Shown in pieces: positions 40,648 to 49,221 of a stretch of DNA of 64,000 nt. The stretch is from Litorimonas sp963972195 (lineage in GTDB: Bacteria > Pseudomonadota > Alphaproteobacteria > Caulobacterales > Maricaulaceae). The notes beneath the pieces were generated by a model, which did not search any database, was not told the origin of the DNA, and was given only the letters and a program-made list of their open reading frames with translations. Within the stretch, counting starts at the first letter, position 1. Every line of letters starts with the position of its first letter. A program made the position numbers and the translations under genes. Where the stretch lies: positions 124,001 to 188,000 of the forward strand of contig CAXATH010000002.1 of assembly GCA_963972195.1 (NCBI GenBank). The letters run 5' to 3'.

Positions 40648-41463
40648 ATGTTACGCACAGGTCTATTAGCAAAAAAACTGGGCATGACCCGCGTCTATGA
40701 CGATTTGGGTAATCACGTCCCTGTAACTGTCCTCGCATTAGAGGGCTGTCAGGTCGTGGCTCAAAAAACACAAGAGCGTGATGGCTACACAGCTATTCAG
40801 CTTGGTTCCGGGGAAGCGAAACCTAAGCGCGTCTCCAAAGCTGAACGCGAGCGTTTTGCCAAAGCGTCTGTGACGCCCAAGAAAAAGCTCGTTGAGTTCC
40901 GTGTTGATGCGGAGAATTTGGTCGAAGTTGGCGAAGAGCTAATCGCCGGTCACTTCCTTCCGGGTCAATATGTTGACGTCTCTGGCGTGACTGTGGGTAA
41001 GGGCTTTGCTGGCGCCATGAAACGCCATAACTTTGGCGGCCTTCGTGCGACGCATGGTGTGTCTATCTCTCACAGATCGCACGGCTCAACCGGTCAGTGT
41101 CAGGATCCAGGTAAAGTCTTCAAAGGCAAAAAAATGGCAGGCCATATGGGCGCTGTTCGCCGGACAAACCAGAACTTGGAAATTGCTCGTATCGAAATTG
41201 AAGACGGCTTGCTTCTGATCAAAGGTGCAACACCAGGTGCAAAAGGTACATGGCTCGAAGTTCGTGATGCTGTGAAAAAGCCGCAGCCGGAAGGTCTTAT
41301 CTTCCCGGCGGCGACGATGACAGATCGTAAAGAGGCTCTGAAAGCGGCAGACGAAGCCGAAGCGGCGGCTCTGGCAGAAGCGGAAGCGGAAGCCAAGCGC
41401 GTTGCTGAAGAGCAAGCGGCAGCCATGGCGGCCACAACTGATGAAGATGGCGGAGAAGGCTAA
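40648..41463 (+). CDS. rplC: 50S ribosomal protein L3 with acidic low-complexity C-terminal tail
   Basis: uL3, 271 residues, a core of about 222 plus a tail. The core is standard: LRTGLLAKKLGMTRVYDD, GKGFAGAMKRHNFGGLRATHG (read in two parts), the loop with SHRSHGSTGQCQDPGKVFKG where Gln is N5-methylated in E. coli, and HMGAVRRTNQNLEI. Residues 223-271 are an Ala/Glu-rich helix-prone tail (EAEAAALAEAEAEAKRVAEE) ending in an acidic TDEDGGEG, absent from the E. coli protein (209 residues) but common in alphaproteobacteria in varying form. Confidence 0.97.
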   Translation: MLRTGLLAKKLGMTRVYDDLGNHVPVTVLALEGCQVVAQKTQERDGYTAIQLGSGEAKPKRVSKAERERFAKASVTPKKKLVEFRVDAENLVEVGEELIAGHFLPGQYVDVSGVTVGKGFAGAMKRHNFGGLRATHGVSISHRSHGSTGQCQDPGKVFKGKKMAGHMGAVRRTNQNLEIARIEIEDGLLLIKGATPGAKGTWLEVRDAVKKPQPEGLIFPAATMTDRKEALKAADEAEAAALAEAEAEAKRVAEEQAAAMAATTDEDGGEG

Positions 41464-42084
41464 ATGAAACTCGACGTCCAAACACTTGCGGGCAAGGCTT
41501 CCGGCTCCGTCGATCTCGACGACGCCATTTTCGCCAATGAGCCCAGAAAAGACATTCTACACCGTATGGTTCGCTATCAATTAGCGCGTCGTCAGGCTGG
41601 AACACATGAAGTTCAGGAACGCGGTGACGTTTCCAAGCGTAAAAAACGTATTGGTCGCCAAAAGGGCGGTGGTACTGCGCGTCACGGTAACGGTTCTGTA
41701 TCCCAGTTCCGCGGCGGTGCAAAAGCGCACGGTCCTCGCGTTCGTTCGCATGCTCATGCTTTGCCGAAGAAACTTCGCGCATTGGCTTTACGCCATGCTT
41801 TGTCTGCTAAGGCCGGCGCCAAAGAGCTGATCATTATTGATGACGCGACGTTGAAGTCTTCCAAGACGGCTGAACTGCGCAAGCAGCTTGCGGCGCTTGG
41901 TGCGACAAACGCTCTGATCGTAAGCGGAAACGAGATTGAAGAAAACTTCGCCAAAGCGGCCCGCAACATTCCAAACCTGGATGTTCTGCCAAGCCAAGGC
42001 GCTAACGTATATGACATTCTGAAACGTCACACACTCGTGTTGACAAAGCAGGCTGTCGCAGATTTGGAGGCTCGTCTAAAATGA
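41464..42084 (+). CDS. rplD: 50S ribosomal protein L4
   Basis: uL4, 206 residues, lines the exit tunnel. Contains GRQKGGGTARHGNGSVSQFR (tunnel loop with KKRIGRQKG) and ALRHALSAKAGAKELIII; begins one base after rplC stops. The final codons overlap rplW (ATGA). In gamma-proteobacteria L4 is the S10-operon autorepressor; no equivalent leader structure was identified before rpsJ here. Confidence 0.97.
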   Translation: MKLDVQTLAGKASGSVDLDDAIFANEPRKDILHRMVRYQLARRQAGTHEVQERGDVSKRKKRIGRQKGGGTARHGNGSVSQFRGGAKAHGPRVRSHAHALPKKLRALALRHALSAKAGAKELIIIDDATLKSSKTAELRKQLAALGATNALIVSGNEIEENFAKAARNIPNLDVLPSQGANVYDILKRHTLVLTKQAVADLEARLK

Positions 42085-42377
42085 GTGTAGCTGCCCGCCA
42101 TTACGATACGGTGGTCTCTCCGATCATCACCGAAAAGACAACGATCATTTCGGAAAACAACCAGGTTGTTTTCGAAGTGCCGCTGAACGCGTCCAAGCCG
42201 GACATCAAAGAAGCTATTGAGCAATTGTTCAAAGTTTCTGTAACGGCTGTAAACACGCTTCGCGTTAAAGGTAAAACCAAACGCTTCCGGGGACGCCCCG
42301 GTCGACGCAATGATGTCAAAAAAGCAGTTGTAACGTTGAAAGACGGCGACAGCATCGACATCGCAACCGGACTGTAG
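42081..42377 (+). CDS. rplW: 50S ribosomal protein L23
   Basis: uL23, 98 residues, at the tunnel exit where trigger factor and SRP dock. VSPIITEKTTIISENNQVVF at the start and VNTLRVKGKTKRFRGRPGR (the basic loop that reaches into the tunnel) are typical; trigger-factor docking Glu in VVFEVPLNASKPDIKEAIE. Overlaps rplD by four bases. Confidence 0.97.
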   Translation: MSVAARHYDTVVSPIITEKTTIISENNQVVFEVPLNASKPDIKEAIEQLFKVSVTAVNTLRVKGKTKRFRGRPGRRNDVKKAVVTLKDGDSIDIATGL

Positions 42378-42386
42378 GACAAGAAA

Positions 42387-43223
42387 ATGGCTTTAAAGAC
42401 ATTTAATCCGACCAGCCCTTCACGCCGTCACCTTGTTCGTGTCGACCGTGAAGAGTTACACAAAGGTCGCCCCGAAAAGTCACTGACCGAAGGTCTGACG
42501 AAAACAGGTGGCCGTAACAACACAGGTCGTATCACCTCTCGTCGTCAGGGCGGTGGTCACAAGCGTCTCTATCGTGTTATTGATTTTAAACGTAACAAGA
42601 TGGATATGGAAGCGACTGTTCTGCGTTTGGAGTATGATCCAAACCGCACGGCTTTTATTGCGCTCGTTGAGTACAAAGACGGTGAAAAAGCATATATCCT
42701 GGCGCCGCAACGCCTGTCTGAAGGAGATAAAGTTCTCTCTTCTGCCAAAGGTGACGTGAAGCCCGGAAATGCAATGCCTTTGCGCGCTATGCCTGTCGGG
42801 ACAATTATTCATAATGTTGAGCTGAAACCTGGCAAAGGGGGTCAAATGGCCCGCTCAGCCGGAGCTTACGCTCAGCTCGTCGGCCGTTCTGAAGGCTATG
42901 CTCAAATTCGTCTGAAGTCCGGCGAAATGCGCATGGTTCACCAGGCCTGCATGGCGACTGTTGGTGCGGTATCAAACCCGGATCACATGAACATCAACCT
43001 TGGTAAGGCTGGCCGTAAGCGCTGGCTCGGTAAACGTCCTTCGGTTCGCGGCGTCGCCATGAACCCGGTAGATCACCCGCACGGTGGTGGTGAAGGGCGT
43101 ACTTCTGGTGGTCGTCACCCAGTGACGCCTTGGGGTAAGCCGACTAAAGGTGCGCGTACTCGCTCGAATAAAGCGACTGACAAATTCATCATTCGTTCGC
43201 GTCACGCGAAGAAAAAACGTTAG
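42387..43223 (+). CDS. rplB: 50S ribosomal protein L2
   Basis: uL2, 278 residues, peptidyl-transferase region. The core DFKRNKMDMEATVLRLEYDP and the C-terminal GVAMNPVDHPHGGGEGRTSG, including the conserved His of HPHGGGEG, are intact; ends RSRHAKKKR. Ribosome site AGGA precedes the ATG. Confidence 0.98.
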   Translation: MALKTFNPTSPSRRHLVRVDREELHKGRPEKSLTEGLTKTGGRNNTGRITSRRQGGGHKRLYRVIDFKRNKMDMEATVLRLEYDPNRTAFIALVEYKDGEKAYILAPQRLSEGDKVLSSAKGDVKPGNAMPLRAMPVGTIIHNVELKPGKGGQMARSAGAYAQLVGRSEGYAQIRLKSGEMRMVHQACMATVGAVSNPDHMNINLGKAGRKRWLGKRPSVRGVAMNPVDHPHGGGEGRTSGGRHPVTPWGKPTKGARTRSNKATDKFIIRSRHAKKKR

Positions 43224-43235
43224 GGAGCGCGGAGT

Positions 43236-43514
43236 ATGCCACGTTCAGTCTGGAAAGGCCCGTTTGTTGACGGGTATCTGCTTAAAAAAGCCGAAGCGAC
43301 ACGCGCAGAGGGTCGTCATAAACCGATTAAGACTTGGTCTCGTCGGTCTACGATTATGCCGAATTTTGTGGGTCTGACATTTCAGGTCCATAACGGCCAG
43401 AAATTTGTTCCTGTTCTCGTTGATGAGGACATGGTGGGTCACAAGCTCGGTGAATTCGCGCCGACACGTACTTATTACGGGCACACAGCCGATAAAAAAG
43501 CCAAACGGAAGTAG
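43236..43514 (+). CDS. rpsS: 30S ribosomal protein S19
   Basis: uS19, 92 residues, 30S head near intersubunit bridge B1a. PRSVWKGPFVDGYLLKKAEA and KLGEFAPTRTYYGHTADKKA are diagnostic; the C-terminal KRK is basic. Six bases separate it from rplV. Confidence 0.97.
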   Translation: MPRSVWKGPFVDGYLLKKAEATRAEGRHKPIKTWSRRSTIMPNFVGLTFQVHNGQKFVPVLVDEDMVGHKLGEFAPTRTYYGHTADKKAKRK

Positions 43515-43520
43515 ATAGCC

Positions 43521-44021
43521 ATGGCAAAAGAGAAAAATCCACGTCGCGTTGGCGACAAAGAGGCACGCGCCAAGCTGCGCATGATCCGGATCAGCCCGAT
43601 TAAGCTGAACCTGGTGGCGCAGCTTATTCGCGGCAAAAAAGTCGAGACAGCTTTGGCTGATCTGGAATTTTCGCACAAGCGGATTTCCGGTGAAGTTAAA
43701 AAGGTTCTCGAAAGCGCCATCGCGAACGCCGAAAATAATCACGGTCTTGATATCGACTCCTTGGTCGTTTCAGAGGCCTATGTTGGCAAGAACTTTGTCA
43801 TGAAACGTTTTCGCGCTCGGGCCCGTGGCCGCGGCGCTCGTATCTTGAAGCCGTTTTCCGAATTGACCATTGTTGTGCGGGAGCAAGACGAAGAGGTCGC
43901 GGAAGTCGCGCCTAAACCAGAGAAAAAGGCCGCCAAAAAGGCTGAGCCGAAATCTGAGAAGAAGGCTGAGAAGAAAGACGCGCCTAAAAAGGCCGAGAAG
44001 ACAAAAGAGAAGGCTGCATAA
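43521..44021 (+). CDS. rplV: 50S ribosomal protein L22 with Lys/Ala/Glu-rich tail
   Basis: uL22, 166 residues; the E. coli protein has 110. Core residues 1-120 include RISPIKLNLVAQLIRGKKVE, the tunnel hairpin YVGKNFVMKRFRARARGRGA, and end ELTIVVRE. Residues 121-166 are a repetitive tail made of PK, EKK and KKAE units (KKAEPKSEKKAEKKDAPKKA), likely disordered and exposed on the ribosome surface near the exit. The stop overlaps the rpsC start codon (ATGGGT begins at 44021). Confidence 0.96.
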   Translation: MAKEKNPRRVGDKEARAKLRMIRISPIKLNLVAQLIRGKKVETALADLEFSHKRISGEVKKVLESAIANAENNHGLDIDSLVVSEAYVGKNFVMKRFRARARGRGARILKPFSELTIVVREQDEEVAEVAPKPEKKAAKKAEPKSEKKAEKKDAPKKAEKTKEKAA

Positions 44022-44758
44022 TGGGTCAGAAGATTAATCCAATTGGCCTTCGCCTCGGTATTAACCGGACTTGGTCATCTCGCTGGTACGCAAACACGTC
44101 CGAATATGGCGACCTGTTGCATCAGGATTTGGCCATTCGCGCATTTTTGGCATCAGAGCTGAAAAACGCGTCTGTTTCCCGTGTTGTTATTGAGCGTCCA
44201 CACAAGACATGCCGCATCACAATTTACACGGCTCGTCCAGGTGTCGTGATTGGTAAAAAAGGTGCAGACATCGAAGTGCTTCGTAAGAAAGTCGCTTCTA
44301 TGGTTGACGGCGAAGTGTTCATCAACCTCGTTGAAGTTCGTAAGCCTGAAGTCGATGCGAACCTTGTGGCTGACGGAATTGCCCAACAGCTTGAGCGCCG
44401 GGTGTCTTTCCGCCGTGCGATGAAGCGTTCCATGCAATCTGCCATGCGCATGGGGGCTGAGGGCTGCAAAATTAAAGTTGGTGGTCGTCTTGGCGGCGCT
44501 GAAATTGCTCGGGTTGAACAGTATCAAGAGGGTTCCGTACCGCTTCATACAATGCGCGCTGACATCGATTATGGTGTTGCACGTGCAATGACGGCCATGG
44601 GCATTATCGGTATTAAAGTTTGGATCAATAAAGGCGAGATCATGGAGCATGACCCATATGCACATGAAAAGCGTATGTCTCAGCAGGGCGATACGCGCTC
44701 TCGCGGCGGCAATGATCGTGGTGATCGTGGCGGACGTCGTCCGGCACGCGCCAATTAA
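44021..44758 (+). CDS. rpsC: 30S ribosomal protein S3
   Basis: uS3, 245 residues, part of the mRNA entry helicase. KH domain with VVIGKKGADIEVLRKKV (GKKG loop) and the NLVEVRKPEVDANLVADGI block; the C-terminal domain has RMGAEGCKIKVGGRLGGAEI, then a Gly/Arg-rich tail (GGNDRGDRGGRRPARAN). ATG 44021 overlaps the rplV stop by one base. Confidence 0.97.
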   Translation: MGQKINPIGLRLGINRTWSSRWYANTSEYGDLLHQDLAIRAFLASELKNASVSRVVIERPHKTCRITIYTARPGVVIGKKGADIEVLRKKVASMVDGEVFINLVEVRKPEVDANLVADGIAQQLERRVSFRRAMKRSMQSAMRMGAEGCKIKVGGRLGGAEIARVEQYQEGSVPLHTMRADIDYGVARAMTAMGIIGIKVWINKGEIMEHDPYAHEKRMSQQGDTRSRGGNDRGDRGGRRPARAN

Positions 44759-44775
44759 GATAGAGGCGGAACACA

Positions 44776-45192
44776 ATGTTACAGCCAAAACGTACAAAAT
44801 TCCGGAAAGCCCATAAGGGCCGGATTAAAGGTCTTGCCAAAGGTGGTTCGGCTTTGAATTTCGGGTCTTACGGCTTGAAAGCCATGGAACCTGAGCGCGT
44901 TACCGCGCGTCAGATCGAGGCCACTCGCCGGGCGATCACACGTCACATGAAGCGGGCCGGTCGTGTTTGGATTCGGATTTTCCCGGACGTCCCGGTGACG
45001 AAGAAACCAACCGAAGTTCGGATGGGTAAGGGTAAAGGTTCCGTGGAATTCTGGGCTGCCAAAGTGCGTCCGGGACGGATCATGTTTGAAATTGATGGTG
45101 TGCCGGATGATGTTGCGCGCGAAGCGCTTCGTCTCGGAGCGGCCAAGTTGCCTGTGAAGACGAAAATCGTCACACGCCCAGGCGAGCAATAG
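44776..45192 (+). CDS. rplP: 50S ribosomal protein L16
   Basis: uL16, 138 residues, positions tRNA in the A site of the peptidyl-transferase centre. LQPKRTKFRKAHKGRIKGLA, the segment GLKAMEPERVTARQIEATRR and MGKGKGSVEFWAAKVRPGRI (the methylated-Arg/Met region in E. coli) are standard; the RITRHMKRAGR-like motif is conserved here as AITRHMKRAGRVWIRIFPD. Confidence 0.97.
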   Translation: MLQPKRTKFRKAHKGRIKGLAKGGSALNFGSYGLKAMEPERVTARQIEATRRAITRHMKRAGRVWIRIFPDVPVTKKPTEVRMGKGKGSVEFWAAKVRPGRIMFEIDGVPDDVAREALRLGAAKLPVKTKIVTRPGEQ

Positions 45193-45201
45193 GAGGCGAT
45201 G

Positions 45202-45402
45202 ATGAAAGCTACTGACGTCAGAGCCATGAGTGCCGATCAACTTAATGATGAGTTGCTGAAGCTGAAGAAAGAGCAGTTCAATCTGCGTTTTCAAGATGCA
45301 ACCGGCCAATTAGAAAAGACCGCCCGCGTGCGCCAAGTGCGCCGCGACATTGCGCGGGTCAAAACAATCATGGCGGAAAATAAATCCGCTAAGAAGGCTT
45401 AA
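45202..45402 (+). CDS. rpmC: 50S ribosomal protein L29
   Basis: uL29, 66 residues, a two-helix protein at the tunnel exit. Two adjacent ATGs (45199 and 45202) follow AGGAGG; the second has the proper five-base spacing. MSADQLNDELLKLKKEQFNL and TARVRQVRRDIARVKTIM are the family core. Confidence 0.95.
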   Translation: MKATDVRAMSADQLNDELLKLKKEQFNLRFQDATGQLEKTARVRQVRRDIARVKTIMAENKSAKKA

Positions 45403-45413
45403 GGTAGGTCGAG

Positions 45414-45644
45414 ATGCCAAAACGCGTACTTCAGGGCACAGTAGTGTCAGATAAAGGTGAAAAGACGGTTGTGGTCAGAGTTGAGCGCGCCTATTTGCAC
45501 CCTCTATTGAAAAAGACGATTCGTCGTTCAAAGCGCTACCATGCGCATGACGAAAAGAATGCTCATAAGAACGGTGACATTGTTCGCATTAGCGAATGTG
45601 CACCAAAGTCAAAATTAAAGCGGTGGGAAGTGGTCTCAGCGTAG
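45414..45644 (+). CDS. rpsQ: 30S ribosomal protein S17
   Basis: uS17, 76 residues, an OB-fold primary assembly protein. VLQGTVVSDKGEKTVVVRVE and the loop RRSKRYHAHDEKNAHKNGDI are diagnostic; ends KSKLKRWEVVSA. A 49-base gap to rplN marks the S10/spc boundary, but no good internal promoter is seen in it. Confidence 0.96.
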   Translation: MPKRVLQGTVVSDKGEKTVVVRVERAYLHPLLKKTIRRSKRYHAHDEKNAHKNGDIVRISECAPKSKLKRWEVVSA

Positions 45645-45693
45645 GGCTTTCCGCCTCTCGTTGACCCCTCTCATATAAACACGGAGACGTCTC

Positions 45694-46062
45694 ATGATTC
45701 AAATGCAGACAAACCTAGAAGTGGCCGATAACTCCGGCGCCCGCCGCGTTCAGTGCATTAAAGTGCTTGGCGGTTCCAAGCGACGTTACGCACATGTCGG
45801 CGATACGATTGTGGTTTCAGTCAAAGAAGCCATTCCGCGCGGCAAAGTTAAAAAAGGCGATGTGCGGAAAGCTATTGTCGTTCGCGTGCGGAAAGATATA
45901 CAGCGCCGCGACGGATCAGTTATCCGCTTTGACGGCAATGCGGCTGTCATCATCAATAATAATGGTGAGCCGATCGGCACACGGATTTTTGGCCCGGTTC
46001 CTCGTGAACTTCGCGCTAAAAACCACATGAAGATCGTCTCTCTGGCTCCAGAGGTACTCTAA
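45694..46062 (+). CDS. rplN: 50S ribosomal protein L14
   Basis: uL14, 122 residues, intersubunit bridge protein and binding site of RsfS. MIQMQTNLEVADNSGARRVQ, the AIPRGKVKKGDVRKAIVVR segment and FGPVPRELRAKNHMKIVSLA are standard. First gene of the spc-type segment. Confidence 0.98.
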   Translation: MIQMQTNLEVADNSGARRVQCIKVLGGSKRRYAHVGDTIVVSVKEAIPRGKVKKGDVRKAIVVRVRKDIQRRDGSVIRFDGNAAVIINNNGEPIGTRIFGPVPRELRAKNHMKIVSLAPEVL

Positions 46063-46064
46063 CC

Positions 46065-46385
46065 ATGGCTGCGAAGATTAAAAAAGGCGACTATGTCGTC
46101 GTTATCGCCGGTAAGGATAAAGGCCGTAAGGGCGAAGTCCTGAAGGTCTCGCCGAAAGACGAGAAAGTCGTCGTAAAAGGCATCCGTATGGTCAAGCGTC
46201 ATGTGCGCCCGAGCCAGATGGACCCTGATGGCGGCATCAAAGAATTCGAAGCGCCGATTCACGTCTCCAACGTGGCGCATCTCGATCCGAAAGAAGATAA
46301 ACCCACGCGCGTGGGCTTTAAGACGTTGAAAGACGGCAAAAAAGTTCGCGTCGCCAGAAAGTCAGGGGAAGTCATCGATGGCTAA
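46065..46385 (+). CDS. rplX: 50S ribosomal protein L24
   Basis: uL24, 106 residues, assembly initiator. KOW motif KGDYVVVIAGKDKGRKGEVL at the start, then RMVKRHVRPSQMDPDGGIKE. Ends overlapping rplE by eight bases (46378-46385), a normal coupling in this cluster. Confidence 0.97.
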   Translation: MAAKIKKGDYVVVIAGKDKGRKGEVLKVSPKDEKVVVKGIRMVKRHVRPSQMDPDGGIKEFEAPIHVSNVAHLDPKEDKPTRVGFKTLKDGKKVRVARKSGEVIDG

Positions 46386-46932
46386 ACCGTATGAACCACG
46401 CCTCGCGGCGGTCTATCGTGATGAAGTCCGTGCGAAGATGAAAGAACAGTTCGGTTACACCTCCGAAATGCAAGTTCCGCGCATCGAAAAGATCGTGTTG
46501 AACATGGGCATTGGCGAAGGTGTTGGAGATAAGAAAAAAGTTCAGGCTGCAATGGAAGAGCTTGAGCTAATCTCCGGTCAAAAACCTGTGCCTTGTATAG
46601 CGAAAAAGTCGATCGCCGGCTTCAAGCTTCGCGATGGTATGGTGATTGGCACCAAAGTGACTTTGCGTCGTGATAAGATGTATGAATTTCTCGACCGCCT
46701 GGTCAACATTGCGTTGCCACGTGTGCGAGACTTCCGAGGCCTAAACGGTAAAAGCTTTGACGGTCATGGTAACTATGCCATGGGCCTGAAAGAGCACATC
46801 GTTTTCCCGGAAATCGATTATGATAAAGTTGATTCCGTGCGCGGAATGGACATCGTGGTGCAAACAAGCGCCCCAACAGATGAAGAAGCCAAGGCATTAC
46901 TGGCCGCGTTCTCATTCCCTTTCAGAACTTAA
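46378..46932 (+). CDS. rplE: 50S ribosomal protein L5
   Basis: uL5, 184 residues, binds 5S rRNA and the P-site tRNA elbow. IEKIVLNMGIGEGVGDKKKV, the GFKLRDGMVIGTKVTLRRDK segment and GNYAMGLKEHIVFPEIDYDK are standard, ending LLAAFSFPFRT. An 85-base gap follows before rpsN, without a clear hairpin. Confidence 0.98.
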   Translation: MAKPYEPRLAAVYRDEVRAKMKEQFGYTSEMQVPRIEKIVLNMGIGEGVGDKKKVQAAMEELELISGQKPVPCIAKKSIAGFKLRDGMVIGTKVTLRRDKMYEFLDRLVNIALPRVRDFRGLNGKSFDGHGNYAMGLKEHIVFPEIDYDKVDSVRGMDIVVQTSAPTDEEAKALLAAFSFPFRT

Positions 46933-47017
46933 TCTGAACGGAATTAGAGCGAACGCAGTAAGCAAAGCGGGACGCTAGGCAATCAAGTCTAGGTCCTTGC
47001 AAACAGGAGACTATTAA

Positions 47018-47323
47018 ATGGCTAAAGTAAGCTCAGTCGAGCGCAATCTAAAGCGTCAGCGTCTTGTGGCAAAATATGCTGCTAAGCGCGCTCTGCTAAA
47101 AGATATCGCTCGCGATAAGGATCTGCCGGTTGAGGAGCGCTTTCAAGCGCAACTGAAACTCGCGGCTCTGCCTCGTAATTCTGCGGAAACCCGTATTCGT
47201 AACCGTTGCCAGGTCACTGGTCGCCCGCGTGGTTATTACCGTAAAATGAAAATGTCCCGTATCGCGCTTCGCGATTTGGGCTCCATGGGCCTTATTCCCG
47301 GCCTTGTAAAATCTAGCTGGTAG
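47018..47323 (+). CDS. rpsN: 30S ribosomal protein S14
   Basis: uS14, 101 residues, the long zinc-free form (no CxxC pairs; single Cys in NRCQVTGRPRGYYRKMKMSR). It reads KYAAKRALLKDIARDKDLPV at the N-terminal half. Ends SLIPGLVKSSW-type (LGSMGLIPGLVKSSW). Confidence 0.97.
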   Translation: MAKVSSVERNLKRQRLVAKYAAKRALLKDIARDKDLPVEERFQAQLKLAALPRNSAETRIRNRCQVTGRPRGYYRKMKMSRIALRDLGSMGLIPGLVKSSW

Positions 47324-47335
47324 AGGAGAGACCCG

Positions 47336-47734
47336 ATGTCATTTTCAGATCCTCTCGGAGATATGCTAACGCGTATCCGTAACGCTATCTTGCGTAATCG
47401 GTCCTCCGTTATGACTCCTGCGTCTAATCTGCGTGGCCGCGTTCTCGACGTGCTTGCCGATGAAGGCTTTATTCGCAGCTACGAAGAAACAACAGATGAA
47501 GCCGGTTTTCGTGCTTTTAATGTTGAGTTGAAATATTTCGAAGGCGAAGCCGTTATTCGCGAAATTAAGCGCATTTCCAAACCTGGACGTCGCGTTTATT
47601 CTTCTGTGAAGACACTCCCGCAAGTCCGGAACGGACTTGGTATCGCCATCCTGTCCACCCCTAAAGGCGTTATGAGTGACGCGGCGGCTCGTGAAAACAA
47701 TGTCGGCGGCGAAGTTCTTTGCCAGGTGTCATAG
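47336..47734 (+). CDS. rpsH: 30S ribosomal protein S8
   Basis: uS8, 132 residues. SFSDPLGDMLTRIRNAILRN at the start and RVYSSVKTLPQVRNGLGIAI with the GGEVLCQVS C-terminus are diagnostic. S8 is the spc autorepressor in E. coli (binding near rplE); the 85-base rplE-rpsN gap would be the place to look for a comparable site here. Confidence 0.97.
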   Translation: MSFSDPLGDMLTRIRNAILRNRSSVMTPASNLRGRVLDVLADEGFIRSYEETTDEAGFRAFNVELKYFEGEAVIREIKRISKPGRRVYSSVKTLPQVRNGLGIAILSTPKGVMSDAAARENNVGGEVLCQVS

Positions 47735-47743
47735 GAGAGTTTT

Positions 47744-48277
47744 ATGTCACGTATTGGTAAAAGACCGGTCAAGGTTATTGACGGAGTAGATTTGACTTCA
47801 AAGGGTCAGCTCGTTTCCGTCAAAGGCCCAAAAGGTGAGCTAAGTTTCACACTTCCAGAGGCCGTAAAAGGCTCTTTGAAGGATGGTGAGTTTACGCTTA
47901 CACCCGTAGAAGGCGCGAAAAACGCCAGTGCCATGTGGGGCATGAGCCGCACAATGGTTGAAAATATGATCCAAGGTGTTACGAACGGCTTTACGAAAGA
48001 GCTTGAGCTTCGCGGCGTCGGGTACAGAGCGTCGATGAAGGGCAATGATTTGTCCATGCAGCTCGGCTTCTCTCACGATGTTGATTTTACTCCGCCTGAG
48101 GGCATTAAAATCGAAGCGCCAAAGCCGACACAAGTTATCGTGTCAGGCATTGATAAGCAGCAAGTCGGTCAAGTTGCCGCGAAAATCCGCGCCTTCCGGA
48201 CTCCAGAGCCTTACAAGGGCAAAGGCGTTCGTTATCTGGGCGAGTTTGTACGCAGCAAGGAAGGTAAGAAGAAGTAG
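47744..48277 (+). CDS. rplF: 50S ribosomal protein L6
   Basis: uL6, 177 residues, near the GTPase centre. SRIGKRPVKVIDGVDLTSKG, LELRGVGYRASMKGNDLSMQ and FRTPEPYKGKGVRYLGEFVR are diagnostic; the C-terminal tail is basic (SKEGKKK). Confidence 0.97.
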   Translation: MSRIGKRPVKVIDGVDLTSKGQLVSVKGPKGELSFTLPEAVKGSLKDGEFTLTPVEGAKNASAMWGMSRTMVENMIQGVTNGFTKELELRGVGYRASMKGNDLSMQLGFSHDVDFTPPEGIKIEAPKPTQVIVSGIDKQQVGQVAAKIRAFRTPEPYKGKGVRYLGEFVRSKEGKKK

Positions 48278-48279
48278 TC

Positions 48280-48630
48280 ATGAAATCTGCTCGCAAATCA
48301 ATGATACGCCGCGCCGAACGTGTTCGTCGCCGCCTCAAAAAACACGCCCAAGGGCGTCCGCGTTTGTCTGTGTTCCGGTCTGATAAGAACATTTCTGTTC
48401 AGATCATCGATGACACGACAGGCACAACTCTCGCCTCTGCGTCCACACTCGAAGATAAATCGAAAAAAGGCTCGGATGTCGAAGCGGCTGCCCGTATCGG
48501 GAAGCTGATTGCTGAACGGGCTAATAAAGCCAAGGTTGGCGACGTCATTTTTGACCGAGGCGCTTATCTTTATCACGGCCGGGTGAAAGCTTTGGCTGAA
48601 GCGGCTCGCGAAGCCGGACTGAAATTCTAA
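48280..48630 (+). CDS. rplR: 50S ribosomal protein L18
   Basis: uL18, 116 residues, binds 5S rRNA with L5. RPRLSVFRSDKNISVQIIDD, the GKLIAERANKAKVGDVIFDR segment and YHGRVKALAEAAREAGLKF are standard. It starts two bases after rplF ends. Confidence 0.97.
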   Translation: MKSARKSMIRRAERVRRRLKKHAQGRPRLSVFRSDKNISVQIIDDTTGTTLASASTLEDKSKKGSDVEAAARIGKLIAERANKAKVGDVIFDRGAYLYHGRVKALAEAAREAGLKF

Positions 48631-48640
48631 GGGATCGATG

Positions 48641-49210
48641 ATGGCACGTAATAACGACAATCGCCGTGGCCGCGACGACGATCAAGACAATGAATTCGTT
48701 GACCGCTTGGTCCATATTAACCGTGTTGCGAAAACCGTAAAAGGCGGCCGCAACATGTCATTCGCCGCTCTCGTAATCGTGGGCGACGAAAAAGGCCGCG
48801 TTGGTTTTGGTAAGGGTAAAGCCCGTGAGGTTCCTGAAGCAATCCGTAAGGCCTCTGAAGAAGCTAAAAAGACAATGATCCGCGTTCCTCTTCGTGAAGG
48901 CCGCACTTTGCATCATGACGTTCGCGGTCGCCACGGCGCCGGCAAAATTGTCATGCGCTCAGCGCCTCCCGGAACCGGCGTTATTGCCGGCGGTCCCATG
49001 CGGGCTGTGTTGGAATGTCTTGGCGTTCAGGACGTGGTTGGTAAATCTGTTGGTACGTCTAACCCATATAATATGGTGCGGGCCACTTTTGATGCGCTGA
49101 AGCGTATGGAAAGCCCACGGACAATCGCCAATAAGCGCGGCAAAAAAGTCGCCGAGATTGTCGAGCGCCGCAAAGATGGTGCGTCAGCACCTGAAGCGCT
49201 CGAAGCTTAA
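48641..49210 (+). CDS. rpsE: 30S ribosomal protein S5
   Basis: uS5, about 189 residues, involved in decoding fidelity at the mRNA entry. The second of two tandem ATGs (48638/48641) has the better spacing from AAGGGA. RLVHINRVAKTVKGGRNMSF, the KARGVGFG-like GKGKAREVPEAIRKASEEAK, and AGGPMRAVLECLGVQDVVGK are diagnostic. N-terminal RRGRDDDQDNEF is an acidic leader; the spectinomycin loop (KTVKGG) is wild type. Confidence 0.97.
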   Translation: MARNNDNRRGRDDDQDNEFVDRLVHINRVAKTVKGGRNMSFAALVIVGDEKGRVGFGKGKAREVPEAIRKASEEAKKTMIRVPLREGRTLHHDVRGRHGAGKIVMRSAPPGTGVIAGGPMRAVLECLGVQDVVGKSVGTSNPYNMVRATFDALKRMESPRTIANKRGKKVAEIVERRKDGASAPEALEA

Positions 49211-49221
49211 GGACAAAGATC

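Noticed and set aside
45645..45693. TTGACC and TATAAA close together in the rpsQ-rplN gap
   Set aside because: Only about seven bases apart, so not a promoter.
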